Numbered from the stretch's first letter, positions 15,849 through 24,525 are shown. The stretch: 64,000 bases of DNA from an uncultured Flavobacteriia bacterium (GCA_937975705.1 CALJTX010000019.1:124001-188000); one strand, 5' to 3'. Translations and numbers: made by a program. Notes: generated by a model not told the origin, from the sequence alone.

Positions 15849-18558
15849 GTTTTCATTGCATTTATTGATTTTTCCTGTCTTGCAAATGCTTGCCATGTAT
15901 GTGCTGTTTGCCGGACATTTTTCAACGCTTTGGTTGCTATTAATCGCATGCCTTGCGGCATTTTTACTCAATTGGAACTTACATGTGAGTGTTCACCACT
16001 TGGTGCATCATCCACCAAAGCACAAAGTCATCCGCAATTTGTGTTACCTGATTTCATCTTTACTACTAGGTCTTCCATTTCATTATTACCAGCTCATTCA
16101 CCGCAATCACCACAACTTTAACAATGAAGAGGGTGATTTTACCAGTACGTGGTCATTTCAGAATGGCACAGCAGCACCCCGACCTTTTTGGTTTTACATT
16201 CTTTTTTGGTGGATCCCCAAGGTGCCTTTGTCTGTGCAAATTCAAAAGGCCCGCTCAACGGGTTGGCTGAATGCAAATGGAGCGCGATGGTTGGGTATAG
16301 AGCTGTTGTTGCTTGTCTTCTTTTATGTGCTATTGTTCCTCATTTTTGGTTGGAAAGGATGCTTGTATGCGCTACTCGTTTATGTAGGATGGGTCCTGAT
16401 AAGTGCGCAGAATTATGGCCAGCATTTGCCTGTCAATGGGCAGGAACAAACCACGAGTGTTTACGCAAAATGGTACAATTGGCTGACGCTCAACAATGGT
16501 TTACACCACGAACACCATCAAAGACCACAAGTACAATATGACTGTTTGGAGCCAGATCCAAACATAAACGACTTACAAAAACCGCATTTAACGGCAGGTT
16601 TGAGGCTTCAAAAATGGCGTGGCAGTTTTGTGTTGACTTTGCTCCTCATGGTTGGGTTGCTCTCTCAACTCCCGCATTTACAAATGACGGGTAGCCTCGA
16701 TGGTTTTGCTGCCGGAGATTCAGCAGTCTTTCAAGATGCCCGCAGTTATGATTCCATTTTTGGCCAAAGCAAGTTTCGATATTACTGGAGCATAACACCT
16801 CAAGCAAATGCAAAGCTTGGCTTTCTAACTTCCTGTACGCAGTTTGAGCAAGCGCTCAAAAAGCAGACACCCGCGCTGGAGTTCCTTAGCTCATCGGGTC
16901 AGTTGCGCAAATTTGCAAGGCTGCGGCTCTATCCCAAACAAATGTCGGCACGTGATTTTTTGAAGATTGCGGCTCAGCACCCACAACTCGGCAAACTCAT
17001 TTCAAAAGACGGCAAGTCTTTTTTACTCATTGCCGACTATAAGGGGGCGTCTGTTCCACTCAAAAAAGTTGCGGCATTGCAACAAATGGAGTTTCCTCAA
17101 ATCAGTCAAATTAGAGGCTTTGGCATGCAAGGGCTGGAGGCGGCGATCGCTAGCTCAATGCAAGAAGACATCTTAACGATTACCGGGCTTATATTTATTT
17201 TATTTGGAGGTTATTTGTTTTGGCGTTATCGACGGCTTAGTGCAATCATTTATTTAGTGAGCAACATGCTTTTGTCTATTCTACTCACTGTTTGTTTGTT
17301 CCCTCTTTTCGGTTACCAAATGACGGTAGTGAGTGTACTTGCCCTTCCAATAGTATTGGTGCTTTCTTTGAGCGATGCGATTCATTTACTCGGAGGAATT
17401 GCCAAAGGTCAGACAAGCGCGGTTACTTTACGTAAAATCTGGATTCCATCCTTACTGAGCAGCCTGACCACCGCTATTGCCTTTTTTAGCTTTTACTTCA
17501 ATGATGCACCGAATATGGTACAGCTTGGAATGGTGACCGGAACCGCCGTTTTATTGGAATTTTTGGTATCTATGGCGCTAGCACAGCAGTTCTTACACAT
17601 GGTGAATTTGCGCAAAGCGGAAAGTCAGGTTATTTTAAACACCAGTCATTTTTTAGAGCGTCGTCAAAAACAAATAGGTTGGGGGCTTTTGGCTTTGGTG
17701 CTTGCTGCACTTTTGCTTTTGCCAAAGTTGCGCTTTGAAGCAGCGACCGACGACTTCTTTCCAGACGGCCATCCTGTGACCAAAGAACACGCCTTCTTCA
17801 GAAGTCAGTTTGATGCACAAAAAGTACTACACCTTTGGTTTGATGCGACTCCTGACGACTCCTTGAAACGCATACAAATTGCAAATTGGCTAGACCAACA
17901 ACATGCGGCGCATTTGTTGCATTGGGAATTCAAGCCGCAGCAAGCTCAGAAACCATTAGCAGCAAGTATTTATTTTACAGATACCAAGGCAATCGGTGCC
18001 TATTACCGACAACTCGAATACAAAGGTGATTTCAAGCGCGAGGGGCTGGGCTTGCATGCATATAGTCCGTTTGTTGTTTTTGATGTTGTGAACCAACAGG
18101 TTGCGGCTTCCTTATTTTGGAGTCTGCTCACTGCGAGTGCAGCTATTGTATTGCTCATGTTATGGTTGACAAGAAATCCGCTTCAAGCATTGCTGGGCTT
18201 TATTCCCAATTTAGTGCCGTTGGCAGCAGTAGTCGTATTTTTCGTGGTTTTTGACCAAGGCCTCAATATGCTTACTGCGCTCACATTGGTGGTTTGTGTG
18301 GGCTTACTCGATGACGACACCATTCACGTTTTGTATCAGAAGTATGTGTTGCGCGCTCCAGTAGCGCAGATGAATCCGATCATTATACATGCAGCCATAT
18401 TACTTGCTTTAGGTTTTGGGTGTTTTGTTTTTAGCAATTTCAAGCCAACCCGCATATTTGGGGGCGTGAGCGCGCTCGTTTTTGTTATCGGACTCTTGGG
18501 TGAACTCACCTTATTTCAATGGATTTTAAATCAGTTTAATCGAGAAGTTCATGATTGA
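15832..18558 (+). CDS. Membrane fatty-acid desaturase fused to RND/MMPL-type transporter
   Basis: A 908-residue membrane protein with two joined modules. Residues 1-255 resemble integral-membrane di-iron desaturases/hydroxylases: four or more helices and three histidine boxes, HVSVHH (51-56), HRNHH (90-94) and HHEHH (225-229). From about 260 the chain continues as a complete 12-helix RND/MMPL transporter: helix near 264-284, large exterior loop to about 445, five helices (446-620), helix near 635-655, second loop, and five helices (765-905). SDAIHLLGG and LDDDTIHVLYQK are the usual conserved helix-4/10 segments. No internal stop or frame change separates the modules. Suggests coupled modification and export of a lipid. 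Confidence 0.85.
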   Translation: MMQRFRFSLHLLIFPVLQMLAMYVLFAGHFSTLWLLLIACLAAFLLNWNLHVSVHHLVHHPPKHKVIRNLCYLISSLLLGLPFHYYQLIHRNHHNFNNEEGDFTSTWSFQNGTAAPRPFWFYILFWWIPKVPLSVQIQKARSTGWLNANGARWLGIELLLLVFFYVLLFLIFGWKGCLYALLVYVGWVLISAQNYGQHLPVNGQEQTTSVYAKWYNWLTLNNGLHHEHHQRPQVQYDCLEPDPNINDLQKPHLTAGLRLQKWRGSFVLTLLLMVGLLSQLPHLQMTGSLDGFAAGDSAVFQDARSYDSIFGQSKFRYYWSITPQANAKLGFLTSCTQFEQALKKQTPALEFLSSSGQLRKFARLRLYPKQMSARDFLKIAAQHPQLGKLISKDGKSFLLIADYKGASVPLKKVAALQQMEFPQISQIRGFGMQGLEAAIASSMQEDILTITGLIFILFGGYLFWRYRRLSAIIYLVSNMLLSILLTVCLFPLFGYQMTVVSVLALPIVLVLSLSDAIHLLGGIAKGQTSAVTLRKIWIPSLLSSLTTAIAFFSFYFNDAPNMVQLGMVTGTAVLLEFLVSMALAQQFLHMVNLRKAESQVILNTSHFLERRQKQIGWGLLALVLAALLLLPKLRFEAATDDFFPDGHPVTKEHAFFRSQFDAQKVLHLWFDATPDDSLKRIQIANWLDQQHAAHLLHWEFKPQQAQKPLAASIYFTDTKAIGAYYRQLEYKGDFKREGLGLHAYSPFVVFDVVNQQVAASLFWSLLTASAAIVLLMLWLTRNPLQALLGFIPNLVPLAAVVVFFVVFDQGLNMLTALTLVVCVGLLDDDTIHVLYQKYVLRAPVAQMNPIIIHAAILLALGFGCFVFSNFKPTRIFGGVSALVFVIGLLGELTLFQWILNQFNREVHD

Positions 18559-20368
18559 TGCCAAGGCAAGTTCACTCGCTCAAAAAGTATGGGCGCTCAA
18601 TGGTAACGAAGCGCTTGCTTATGGCGCTTTGCATGCCGGAGTCGCTTATTTTGCGCATTATCCAGGTTCTCCGGTAAATGGAATCGAACCCGTTTTGAAG
18701 CAACTCAACACACAACATTCTGCCCAGATTACCTTTAACGATGCGCTCAATGAGCATATAGCGGCTTGCGCTGCAATAGGAGCGAGTATGACAGGCGCGC
18801 GCGCTATGTTGGTCATGAAACATGTTGGGCTCAATATTGCTGCTGACCCATTGAATTATGTGGGTTATGCGGGAATCAAAGGTGGAATGCTCATTGTGGT
18901 GGGGACGGACCCCGGGGCAAATTCAAGTACGGGAGAAGAAGACGTACATTGGTATGCCAAGCAATTCAATTTGCCCCTATTTGAGCCTACAAGCCCACAA
19001 GAACTTTATGATTGCTGCCATAATGGATATGCACTTTCTGAAGCGCTCGGTTTGCCAATCCTTGTATATGTAACAGGACTCATTTGCCATCAGAGCACCC
19101 GCGTCAATACCAGACAGGTGGCAAATGAACCACGCCACTATTATTTTGAGAAAAATAGAGATCGGTATATCAATGTTGGCCAACGCGCCGTTCAAAATCA
19201 CCGCTTACTGCTGGAAAAAATAGCTGGTTTTGCGCAGACCCATGCTTTTTTGAAAGTGGACGGACCGCCAAATGCTCCGTTGGCGGTAATCACAAGAGGT
19301 AATACAACATTACACTTTCCTGAAATACGCACCTACATCCCGCAATTAGCCAATTGCACCTGGATTCAGCTGACTGGTGTTTATCCTCTGCCAAAGAATG
19401 CCTTGTTGCCACTGCTTGAAGACAAAACAGAAATCATCGTGATGGAAGATCAAGATGGTTTTGTAGAGCACCTCATCAAAATGGAGTTGTACAATGAGCT
19501 CAGTGCAAAAATTCAAGGAAAAAATCTTTTTCCGGCATATGGTGAATTGCGCGTTAACGAGCTACTAGAAATCATGTGTCGATACTTTGGCGTTGTGTAT
19601 CCGTTTGCAGGTTTACCAAGCTTCCCTATTCCGGAGCGTTTGGGTACTTTTTGCGAAGGTTGTCCGCATACGGGGAGTTACTTTGCTATTGAGCAAGCCC
19701 TACCCGAACAAGAACGTATCATTGGTGGCGATATCGGTTGTTCGTCTTTACCTCCATTTCGAGCAGATTGGTTATTGTGTATGAATGCTGGAATTGGACT
19801 TGCACAAGGAATGGCCCCGTTTGTACAAGCTCAAAAATTAGTCTCTACAGGAGGTGATGGTAGTTTTTTTCACGGTGGTTTATTGGCCGTATTGAGCGCT
19901 ATTCAAAATAAAGTCAATTTGGTACACCTCGTTTTTGACAACAAAAGTGTTGCCATGACCGGGCATCAGTTATCTGCCTCCACGCAGGTAGCTTATGCAG
20001 ATTTACTGCGCGCACTAGGCGTTGCATCCTTTTCTGAAGCCAGCGCATTTCATCCAAAAGAGCTTGAAGCACTTGTAAAAGAAAAAGAACAGCTCGAGGG
20101 GGTTCATGTCATCTGGGTAAGCGGGGCCTGTGCACAAATACCTGATGCACGTGCTACTTTTAGAAGGGCGCATTACGCACCTCAGATCGATGCCAGTAAA
20201 TGTGCTTCATGTACCTTGTGTTATGAATCATTGGCTTGCCCCGCAATTGATCGGGATGAGAAGGGGCAGTTTCAGATCGATTTGGCGCGCTGTATGCGCT
20301 GTGGTGTGTGCCATGAAATTTGTCCGAACGACGCCATTGACTTAGGCGCAAAAACAGGTCAAGCATGA
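18551..20368 (+). CDS. iorA: Indolepyruvate:ferredoxin oxidoreductase-type alpha subunit (IorA)
   Basis: TPP- and Fe-S-dependent oxidative decarboxylation of a 2-oxoacid to its CoA thioester, passing electrons to ferredoxin. It has 605 residues: pyrimidine-binding half (PGSPVNGIEP, MKHVGLNIAADP), then the TPP-binding half with TGGDGSFFHGG and FDNKSVAMTGHQ, and a C-terminal two-cluster ferredoxin domain (CASCTLC...CP and CMRCGVCHEICP). The usual enzyme decarboxylates arylpyruvates; actual substrate unknown. Overlaps the beta-subunit gene by 4 bases. Its place inside a lipid operon is unusual. Confidence 0.9.
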   Translation: MIDAKASSLAQKVWALNGNEALAYGALHAGVAYFAHYPGSPVNGIEPVLKQLNTQHSAQITFNDALNEHIAACAAIGASMTGARAMLVMKHVGLNIAADPLNYVGYAGIKGGMLIVVGTDPGANSSTGEEDVHWYAKQFNLPLFEPTSPQELYDCCHNGYALSEALGLPILVYVTGLICHQSTRVNTRQVANEPRHYYFEKNRDRYINVGQRAVQNHRLLLEKIAGFAQTHAFLKVDGPPNAPLAVITRGNTTLHFPEIRTYIPQLANCTWIQLTGVYPLPKNALLPLLEDKTEIIVMEDQDGFVEHLIKMELYNELSAKIQGKNLFPAYGELRVNELLEIMCRYFGVVYPFAGLPSFPIPERLGTFCEGCPHTGSYFAIEQALPEQERIIGGDIGCSSLPPFRADWLLCMNAGIGLAQGMAPFVQAQKLVSTGGDGSFFHGGLLAVLSAIQNKVNLVHLVFDNKSVAMTGHQLSASTQVAYADLLRALGVASFSEASAFHPKELEALVKEKEQLEGVHVIWVSGACAQIPDARATFRRAHYAPQIDASKCASCTLCYESLACPAIDRDEKGQFQIDLARCMRCGVCHEICPNDAIDLGAKTGQA

Positions 20369-20889
20369 AACAAGAACTGCGCATATTAATAGCCGGGGTT
20401 GGCGGGCAGGGCATTCATGGCTTTGTGCGCGTGCTGCAACAAGAGATGTACACTCAAGGTTATGAACTGATTTGCGCGCGCTATAAAGGTGGGGCCCAAA
20501 GCCTTGGCTCAGTTCATGCAGAAATAAAGATCTTTTTAAGCCCAGCGCAGGCTAGCGAACAGCAGAGTAGCCAACTGATTCCGGGCACCATCGATATCTT
20601 GCTTGGGCTCGAACGCTGGGAAACCCTACGTTTCTTGCCTTTTTGTCACAACCAAACCTTCATTGTCTGCGATACCTACACAGAATTTCCGCCAGGAACC
20701 AAACGTCAAGATGACCTGCCTTCAATTGATACGTACTTTTCGAGATTGACCAATCCAATGATAAGCAAAGACTTTGTAGCATTAGCCCACGCTCGGGGCT
20801 GGTCAAAATCAGCAGTTCCATTCTTGCTTTTTAATGAGGCTATCGAGGCGCTTGGCCTAACGACAACTATTCAACAACTAAAACCTTAA
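20365..20889 (+). CDS. iorB: Indolepyruvate:ferredoxin oxidoreductase-type beta subunit (IorB)
   Basis: Partner of the preceding subunit, forming the gamma-type domain of 2-oxoacid:ferredoxin oxidoreductases, which binds CoA in related enzymes. It has 174 residues with the characteristic N-terminal GVGGQGIHGFV, then KGGAQSLGSVHAEIKI. Somewhat shorter than many IorB proteins (about 190-200). Four bases separate it from the radical SAM gene, so acyl-CoA and reduced ferredoxin could both serve neighbouring enzymes. Confidence 0.88.
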   Translation: MKQELRILIAGVGGQGIHGFVRVLQQEMYTQGYELICARYKGGAQSLGSVHAEIKIFLSPAQASEQQSSQLIPGTIDILLGLERWETLRFLPFCHNQTFIVCDTYTEFPPGTKRQDDLPSIDTYFSRLTNPMISKDFVALAHARGWSKSAVPFLLFNEAIEALGLTTTIQQLKP

Positions 20890-20893
20890 CCAC

Positions 20894-22261
20894 ATGAATT
20901 GGAAAGAAAACTCTAGAGTAGCCATGCATTGGCACACCAATGAACAAGGCAATAAAATTGTTTGTGACCTTTGTCCAAGACATTGCCAAACGCAACCTGG
21001 CCAGATGGGATTTTGCAAAGTCAGAGGGAATGTTGATGGAACCTTTCATACGTTCAATTTCGGTAAATCGGTGACGGCAACCCAAGAGTGTATTGAAACG
21101 GAAGCTGTCAACCATTACATGCCGGGTGCCCGTATCTTGAGTTTGGGTAATATCGGTTGCATGATGGCTTGCTCTTATTGTCAGAACTGGCAAACTTCTC
21201 AAATTAAGCACCTCAATGATGCAAATGTATTTGAGTACACGCCAGAACAAGTAATTGAACTTGCGCTTTCCAACGACATCAAAGTCATTTCCTGGACCTA
21301 CAACGATCCTGTAGTTTGGCACGAATTTGTGCTAGAGACCTCCAGGTTAGCTAAAGCGGCAGGCCTCACCACCTTATATAAATCTGCGCTATATATTGAG
21401 CTTGAACCTTTGCGAGAATTAATTGAAGTGATAGACATTTTCTCGATTTCACTCAAGTGCATGGACGATGCGATTTACCGCAAGGAAAACAAGGGAAAAT
21501 TGCAACCGGTCCTCGATGCTATTGAGCTCATCGCTGCTTCTGAGCGCCATCTGGAGATTTCACAATTGGTTGTTACGGGCCTCAATGACGATGGCACAGA
21601 TGCCATTAAAACTGCACGTTGGATGCGCGAAAAGCTCAAACCCGAAGTGCCTTTACATTTGGTGGCGTATCACCCTAGTTTCAAGTATAAAAAGCCGCGT
21701 ACTGAACTGTCCACCTTACTCAAGCTGAGAGAACTTGTGATCAAGGAAGGCTTGGAGTATGTCTATTTAGGAAATGTCTATGCCGACGACATGAGCAATA
21801 CCTATTGTAAGTCTTGTTCGAATTTGCTTGTAGAACGCTTTGGACTCTCTGTTCAAGTCCCAGGCCTCGATGCCGATGGAAATTGCAAAAATTGCCATAC
21901 ACCGTCAGTAATCAGAGATGCTTTGGGTGGGCAGCCAACAGAAAAGCCTGTTTTGGTACCATTTGTTGCCGAGCAAACGCATACTTTTGAGTGGAACGAC
22001 GAAATCAGATCCGTTCATATTTTCCTGGACAGTCCGCAAAAAGATACGGTACGTATCCAATTAAAGCGCATGCCTGCCAATACCATCCATTATCTCGAAC
22101 TCAATGAAGGGCTCGAGCGCATTATTTTGTCAAAGAGTAGTGCGCAAGAGCAAGCGCTCATTATTTCAGCCGCATGTCAAACGCCACTGCACATCTTGCC
22201 GGTGCTCGACCGCGCACACTTCCCTGTTATTGATGAAACCAAAGCATCGAGCTATGCATAA
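20894..22261 (+). CDS. AmrS-like radical SAM enzyme
   Basis: A 455-residue radical SAM protein of the AmmeMemoRadiSam/pyruvate-formate-lyase-activating-like family. An N-terminal Cys cluster CDLCPRHC (Cys24, 27, 31) with Cys41 precedes the catalytic CMMACSYC (Cys89, 93, 96) that holds the 4Fe-4S cluster. SWTYNDPVVWHEF and YLGNVYADD match the AmrS pattern. A CKSC...CKNC pair near 304-338 suggests a metal-binding ribbon. The last 110 residues form an extra domain that is not recognised. The Memo and AMMECR1 partners are not in this window. Substrate unknown. Confidence 0.85.
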   Translation: MNWKENSRVAMHWHTNEQGNKIVCDLCPRHCQTQPGQMGFCKVRGNVDGTFHTFNFGKSVTATQECIETEAVNHYMPGARILSLGNIGCMMACSYCQNWQTSQIKHLNDANVFEYTPEQVIELALSNDIKVISWTYNDPVVWHEFVLETSRLAKAAGLTTLYKSALYIELEPLRELIEVIDIFSISLKCMDDAIYRKENKGKLQPVLDAIELIAASERHLEISQLVVTGLNDDGTDAIKTARWMREKLKPEVPLHLVAYHPSFKYKKPRTELSTLLKLRELVIKEGLEYVYLGNVYADDMSNTYCKSCSNLLVERFGLSVQVPGLDADGNCKNCHTPSVIRDALGGQPTEKPVLVPFVAEQTHTFEWNDEIRSVHIFLDSPQKDTVRIQLKRMPANTIHYLELNEGLERIILSKSSAQEQALIISAACQTPLHILPVLDRAHFPVIDETKASSYA

Positions 22262-23381
22262 ACTGACCCAAATTTTAAAACAGCGCGTAGATACAACCAA
22301 CGCTGCGCCTGTTGTTACGCCTATCTATCAAAATAGTGCATTTGAAGCGCACTCTCCTTTTTTTTATACGCGTAAGAACAATCCAAATGTCGAAGAACTA
22401 GAGCAAGTTTTCTGTGCTTTAGAGGAGTCCGCATTTGCGGTGTGCTGCTCGACAGGAATGGCTGCCATTTCAAATACGCTCCTGTTATTGAAGCCAGGTG
22501 ATCATTTGGTCATCAATCAATTGATTTATGGCTGTTCTTATGTGCTTTTTGAGCGTTTTTGTCAACAGTATCAAATTGAGCTCACTGTGCTCGACCTCAC
22601 TTCTGATGAAGGAATAAACGCCATGCCGCAAGATGTCAGTATGGTCTTATTTGAGACCCCAACCAATCCTTTTGTGCGCAGCATTGCTATTGCCGCTGTG
22701 GTCAAGCAGGCTAAAAAATGCAATCCGAATTGTGTGGTAGTTGTAGACAACACTTGGGCCACTCCTTTATTCCAACAGCCTTTAATGCATGGCGCTGATC
22801 TCTCGTTGTATTCTGCAACAAAATACTTTTCGGGACACAGCGACGTGATGGGTGGCGTACTCACAACAAATGATCCTGTTCTTGCGCAGCATTTAAGAGA
22901 AGCGCGGTTTTATCATGGCGCTATTCTGGATCCAAATAGCGCTTGGTTGTTGCGCAGAAGCATGCAGACATTCACTATTCGGATGCGCGCACATGGACAG
23001 GCCACCACACAAATTAGAGACTGGTTACAGCAGCAAAGTGGGGTGGAAGCGGTTTTTTATCCTCAAATCGATGGCAGTCAATTGAAAGGTTATGCCACAT
23101 TATTGTTTTTCACGTTAGCGGAGTCTTTGAGTGAGCGCTACGATGAATTTGTGTCCGCATTGCAACTTTTTGATACCGGCACCGGAATGGCATGTGTAAC
23201 CTCTATGGTGGCCCGGCCATATTCTGGTAGCCATGCCTCCATGAACGAGCAGCAAAAACAGCAAATGGGGCTTACCCGTCAGCTCGTCAGGCTCAGCATT
23301 GGTTTGGAGGAGGTAGATGACCTTATTGCGGATTTAAGCCAAGCTTTTGAACAAATCGGCGCCAATGAATTGAACGCCTAA
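22254..23381 (+). CDS. Cys/Met-metabolism PLP-dependent enzyme (cystathionine gamma-synthase/lyase family)
   Basis: A 375-residue fold-type-I PLP enzyme. Lys190 in YSATKYFSGHSDVMGG forms the Schiff base, Asp166 in VVDNTWATP contacts the pyridine nitrogen, and FYTRKNNPNVEELE is the phosphate/substrate region. The C-terminal RLSIGLEEVDDLI is standard. Family members include cystathionine gamma-synthase, cystathionine lyases and methionine gamma-lyase, and they cannot be told apart here. Start 22254 gives the normal length; an ATG at 22104 lies within the radical SAM gene and is rejected. The 8-base overlap ties it to the operon. Confidence 0.88.
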   Translation: MHKLTQILKQRVDTTNAAPVVTPIYQNSAFEAHSPFFYTRKNNPNVEELEQVFCALEESAFAVCCSTGMAAISNTLLLLKPGDHLVINQLIYGCSYVLFERFCQQYQIELTVLDLTSDEGINAMPQDVSMVLFETPTNPFVRSIAIAAVVKQAKKCNPNCVVVVDNTWATPLFQQPLMHGADLSLYSATKYFSGHSDVMGGVLTTNDPVLAQHLREARFYHGAILDPNSAWLLRRSMQTFTIRMRAHGQATTQIRDWLQQQSGVEAVFYPQIDGSQLKGYATLLFFTLAESLSERYDEFVSALQLFDTGTGMACVTSMVARPYSGSHASMNEQQKQQMGLTRQLVRLSIGLEEVDDLIADLSQAFEQIGANELNA

Positions 23382-23391
23382 AGGGCAAACT

Positions 23392-24522
23392 ATGCAGGAG
23401 CAGGAAGCATTCACATTATACCGATTAAAAGCACTTGCCATTTGCGCACTTCTTGTATTGCACCTTCTACTGAGCTTTACTTGGATACCACAACTCTACG
23501 GTATTTGGCCAATCAGTGTGGAGGCACCAAGTATAAGCCTGACTGGTTTTGCGTCATTTTTGAATCTTTTTGGACTGCTCTTGTTTTTTATTTTGTCGGG
23601 CTACACACTCCGAAAAAAAGCGTTCAATCAGGAGCGCTACTTGCTGCAAAAAGCAAACAAAAACATGTGGCGCTTCTTCAAGTATTATACTTTGCTTTCG
23701 CTCATTTTTTATTTGTTGTTGTCTTTTTCAGAGGGGCGCTTTTTGGCTTTTGATGAATGCACTTTTTTAGTTTCATTTTACCATTTGTGGTTTATTGTTG
23801 CCTTGGCCGGGTTCCAATTGTTATTATTTCTTGTGCAGCGATTGAATTCAGCCTTAATTAAGAACCTGCGGATACCCGTTGCGCTTCCGCTCTGCATTCA
23901 TGCGCTTGGATTATATGGACAAGGAGGTGTTTTTTTGAAAACGCCGACCCAGTTAGCTGCAGCAACCTTACTCTCTATTGTGGTGTATTTCTTTTGGTTT
24001 CTGTACGGCTTCTCACGTCCAAAAGGCCCACTCCATTTGGGCAATAGATTTAGTTTGCAGCGCTTATTGAGTTGTATTCTGGTGCTTGGAATCTATTTCT
24101 TAGCAAAAACGGCGCTCATTTTCTCTTGGAATTTTACAACTTTTTGGCAATTGCTTTCATCGTGCATCGATCCTTTGACATTTATCGCTGCGCTAAACAT
24201 CAGTTTGTGGCTTTTTGAGGTAGCAAATAAAAAGCAATATGCTATTGATTCAACGCGGCTCCAATATTTTTTACTGCGTTTTCAACTGCCAATTTATGTG
24301 TTTCAGATTCCCCTGATCTTCGTTCTTATTTCGATCCAAGAGATATTTGGATGCAGGCTGTTTCTAACTGAAAAATACAATTCTCAAGTGCCCAATTGGC
24401 AAGAAGCGCCCAGCACTTGGATATTGTTTCACATCCTTTTGATCATTTTTGCGCTGCTTATGTGGCTGCTCTGGCACTTTAGCAAACAAAAAACCCCTCA
24501 TTCAAAAGAACAAGGGGTTTAG
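23392..24522 (+). CDS. Acyltransferase-3-family integral membrane protein
   Basis: A 376-residue protein with about ten predicted membrane helices. The pattern fits acyltransferase family 3: N-terminal Arg11...His24 in the first helix, LFFILSGYTLRKK near residue 62, and SFYHLWFI near 127. Such enzymes transfer acyl groups to sugars or lipids at the membrane. It starts 10 bases after the PLP enzyme and is the last gene of the operon. Its final codons also form the terminator hairpin of the opposite-strand tRNA gene. Acceptor unknown. Confidence 0.78.
   Translation: MQEQEAFTLYRLKALAICALLVLHLLLSFTWIPQLYGIWPISVEAPSISLTGFASFLNLFGLLLFFILSGYTLRKKAFNQERYLLQKANKNMWRFFKYYTLLSLIFYLLLSFSEGRFLAFDECTFLVSFYHLWFIVALAGFQLLLFLVQRLNSALIKNLRIPVALPLCIHALGLYGQGGVFLKTPTQLAAATLLSIVVYFFWFLYGFSRPKGPLHLGNRFSLQRLLSCILVLGIYFLAKTALIFSWNFTTFWQLLSSCIDPLTFIAALNISLWLFEVANKKQYAIDSTRLQYFLLRFQLPIYVFQIPLIFVLISIQEIFGCRLFLTEKYNSQVPNWQEAPSTWILFHILLIIFALLMWLLWHFSKQKTPHSKEQGV
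24491..24520 (-). terminator. Intrinsic terminator of tRNA-Cys
   Basis: Stem arms AAACCCCT (24491-24498) and AGGGGTTT (24513-24520). On the minus strand the hairpin is followed by a T-run, and it begins 6 bases after the tRNA 3' end, so it terminates the tRNA. No T-run follows on the plus strand, so it is a poor terminator for the biosynthetic operon. It lies entirely within the last codons of the acyltransferase gene. Confidence 0.8.
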
Positions 24523-24525
24523 ATG

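Larger units (their letters stand above)
9664..24522 (+). other. Twelve-gene biosynthetic operon (undescribed lipid/polyketide type)
   Basis: Twelve plus-strand genes in which nearly every junction overlaps or is separated by no more than 20 bases: TAATG at 10149, 4-base overlaps at 11174, 12439, 14751 and 20365, 17-base at 15832, 8-base at 18551 and 22254, and gaps of 20, 4, 4 and 10 elsewhere. Order: dehydratase, KS-like, KS, ketoreductase, ACP, hexapeptide-repeat protein, saccharopine-dehydrogenase-like, desaturase-RND fusion, IorA, IorB, radical SAM, PLP enzyme, acyltransferase-3. Counting the ACP separately this is 13 reading frames from 12 junctions. No KAS III, thioesterase, phosphopantetheinyl transferase or regulator is present, so these functions must come from elsewhere. 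Confidence 0.7.

Noticed and set aside
22104..22253. Extended start for the PLP enzyme
   Set aside because: The extra 50 residues overlap the radical SAM gene and have no match to the family's N-terminus; the 22254 start gives the normal length.
9664..24522. Flexirubin or aryl-polyene cluster
   Set aside because: KS, KR, DH, ACP and an MMPL-like exporter are shared features, but no tyrosine/histidine ammonia-lyase, no DarA/DarB-type KAS III, no LolA-like or thioesterase genes are present, and IorAB, radical SAM and PLP genes do not fit.
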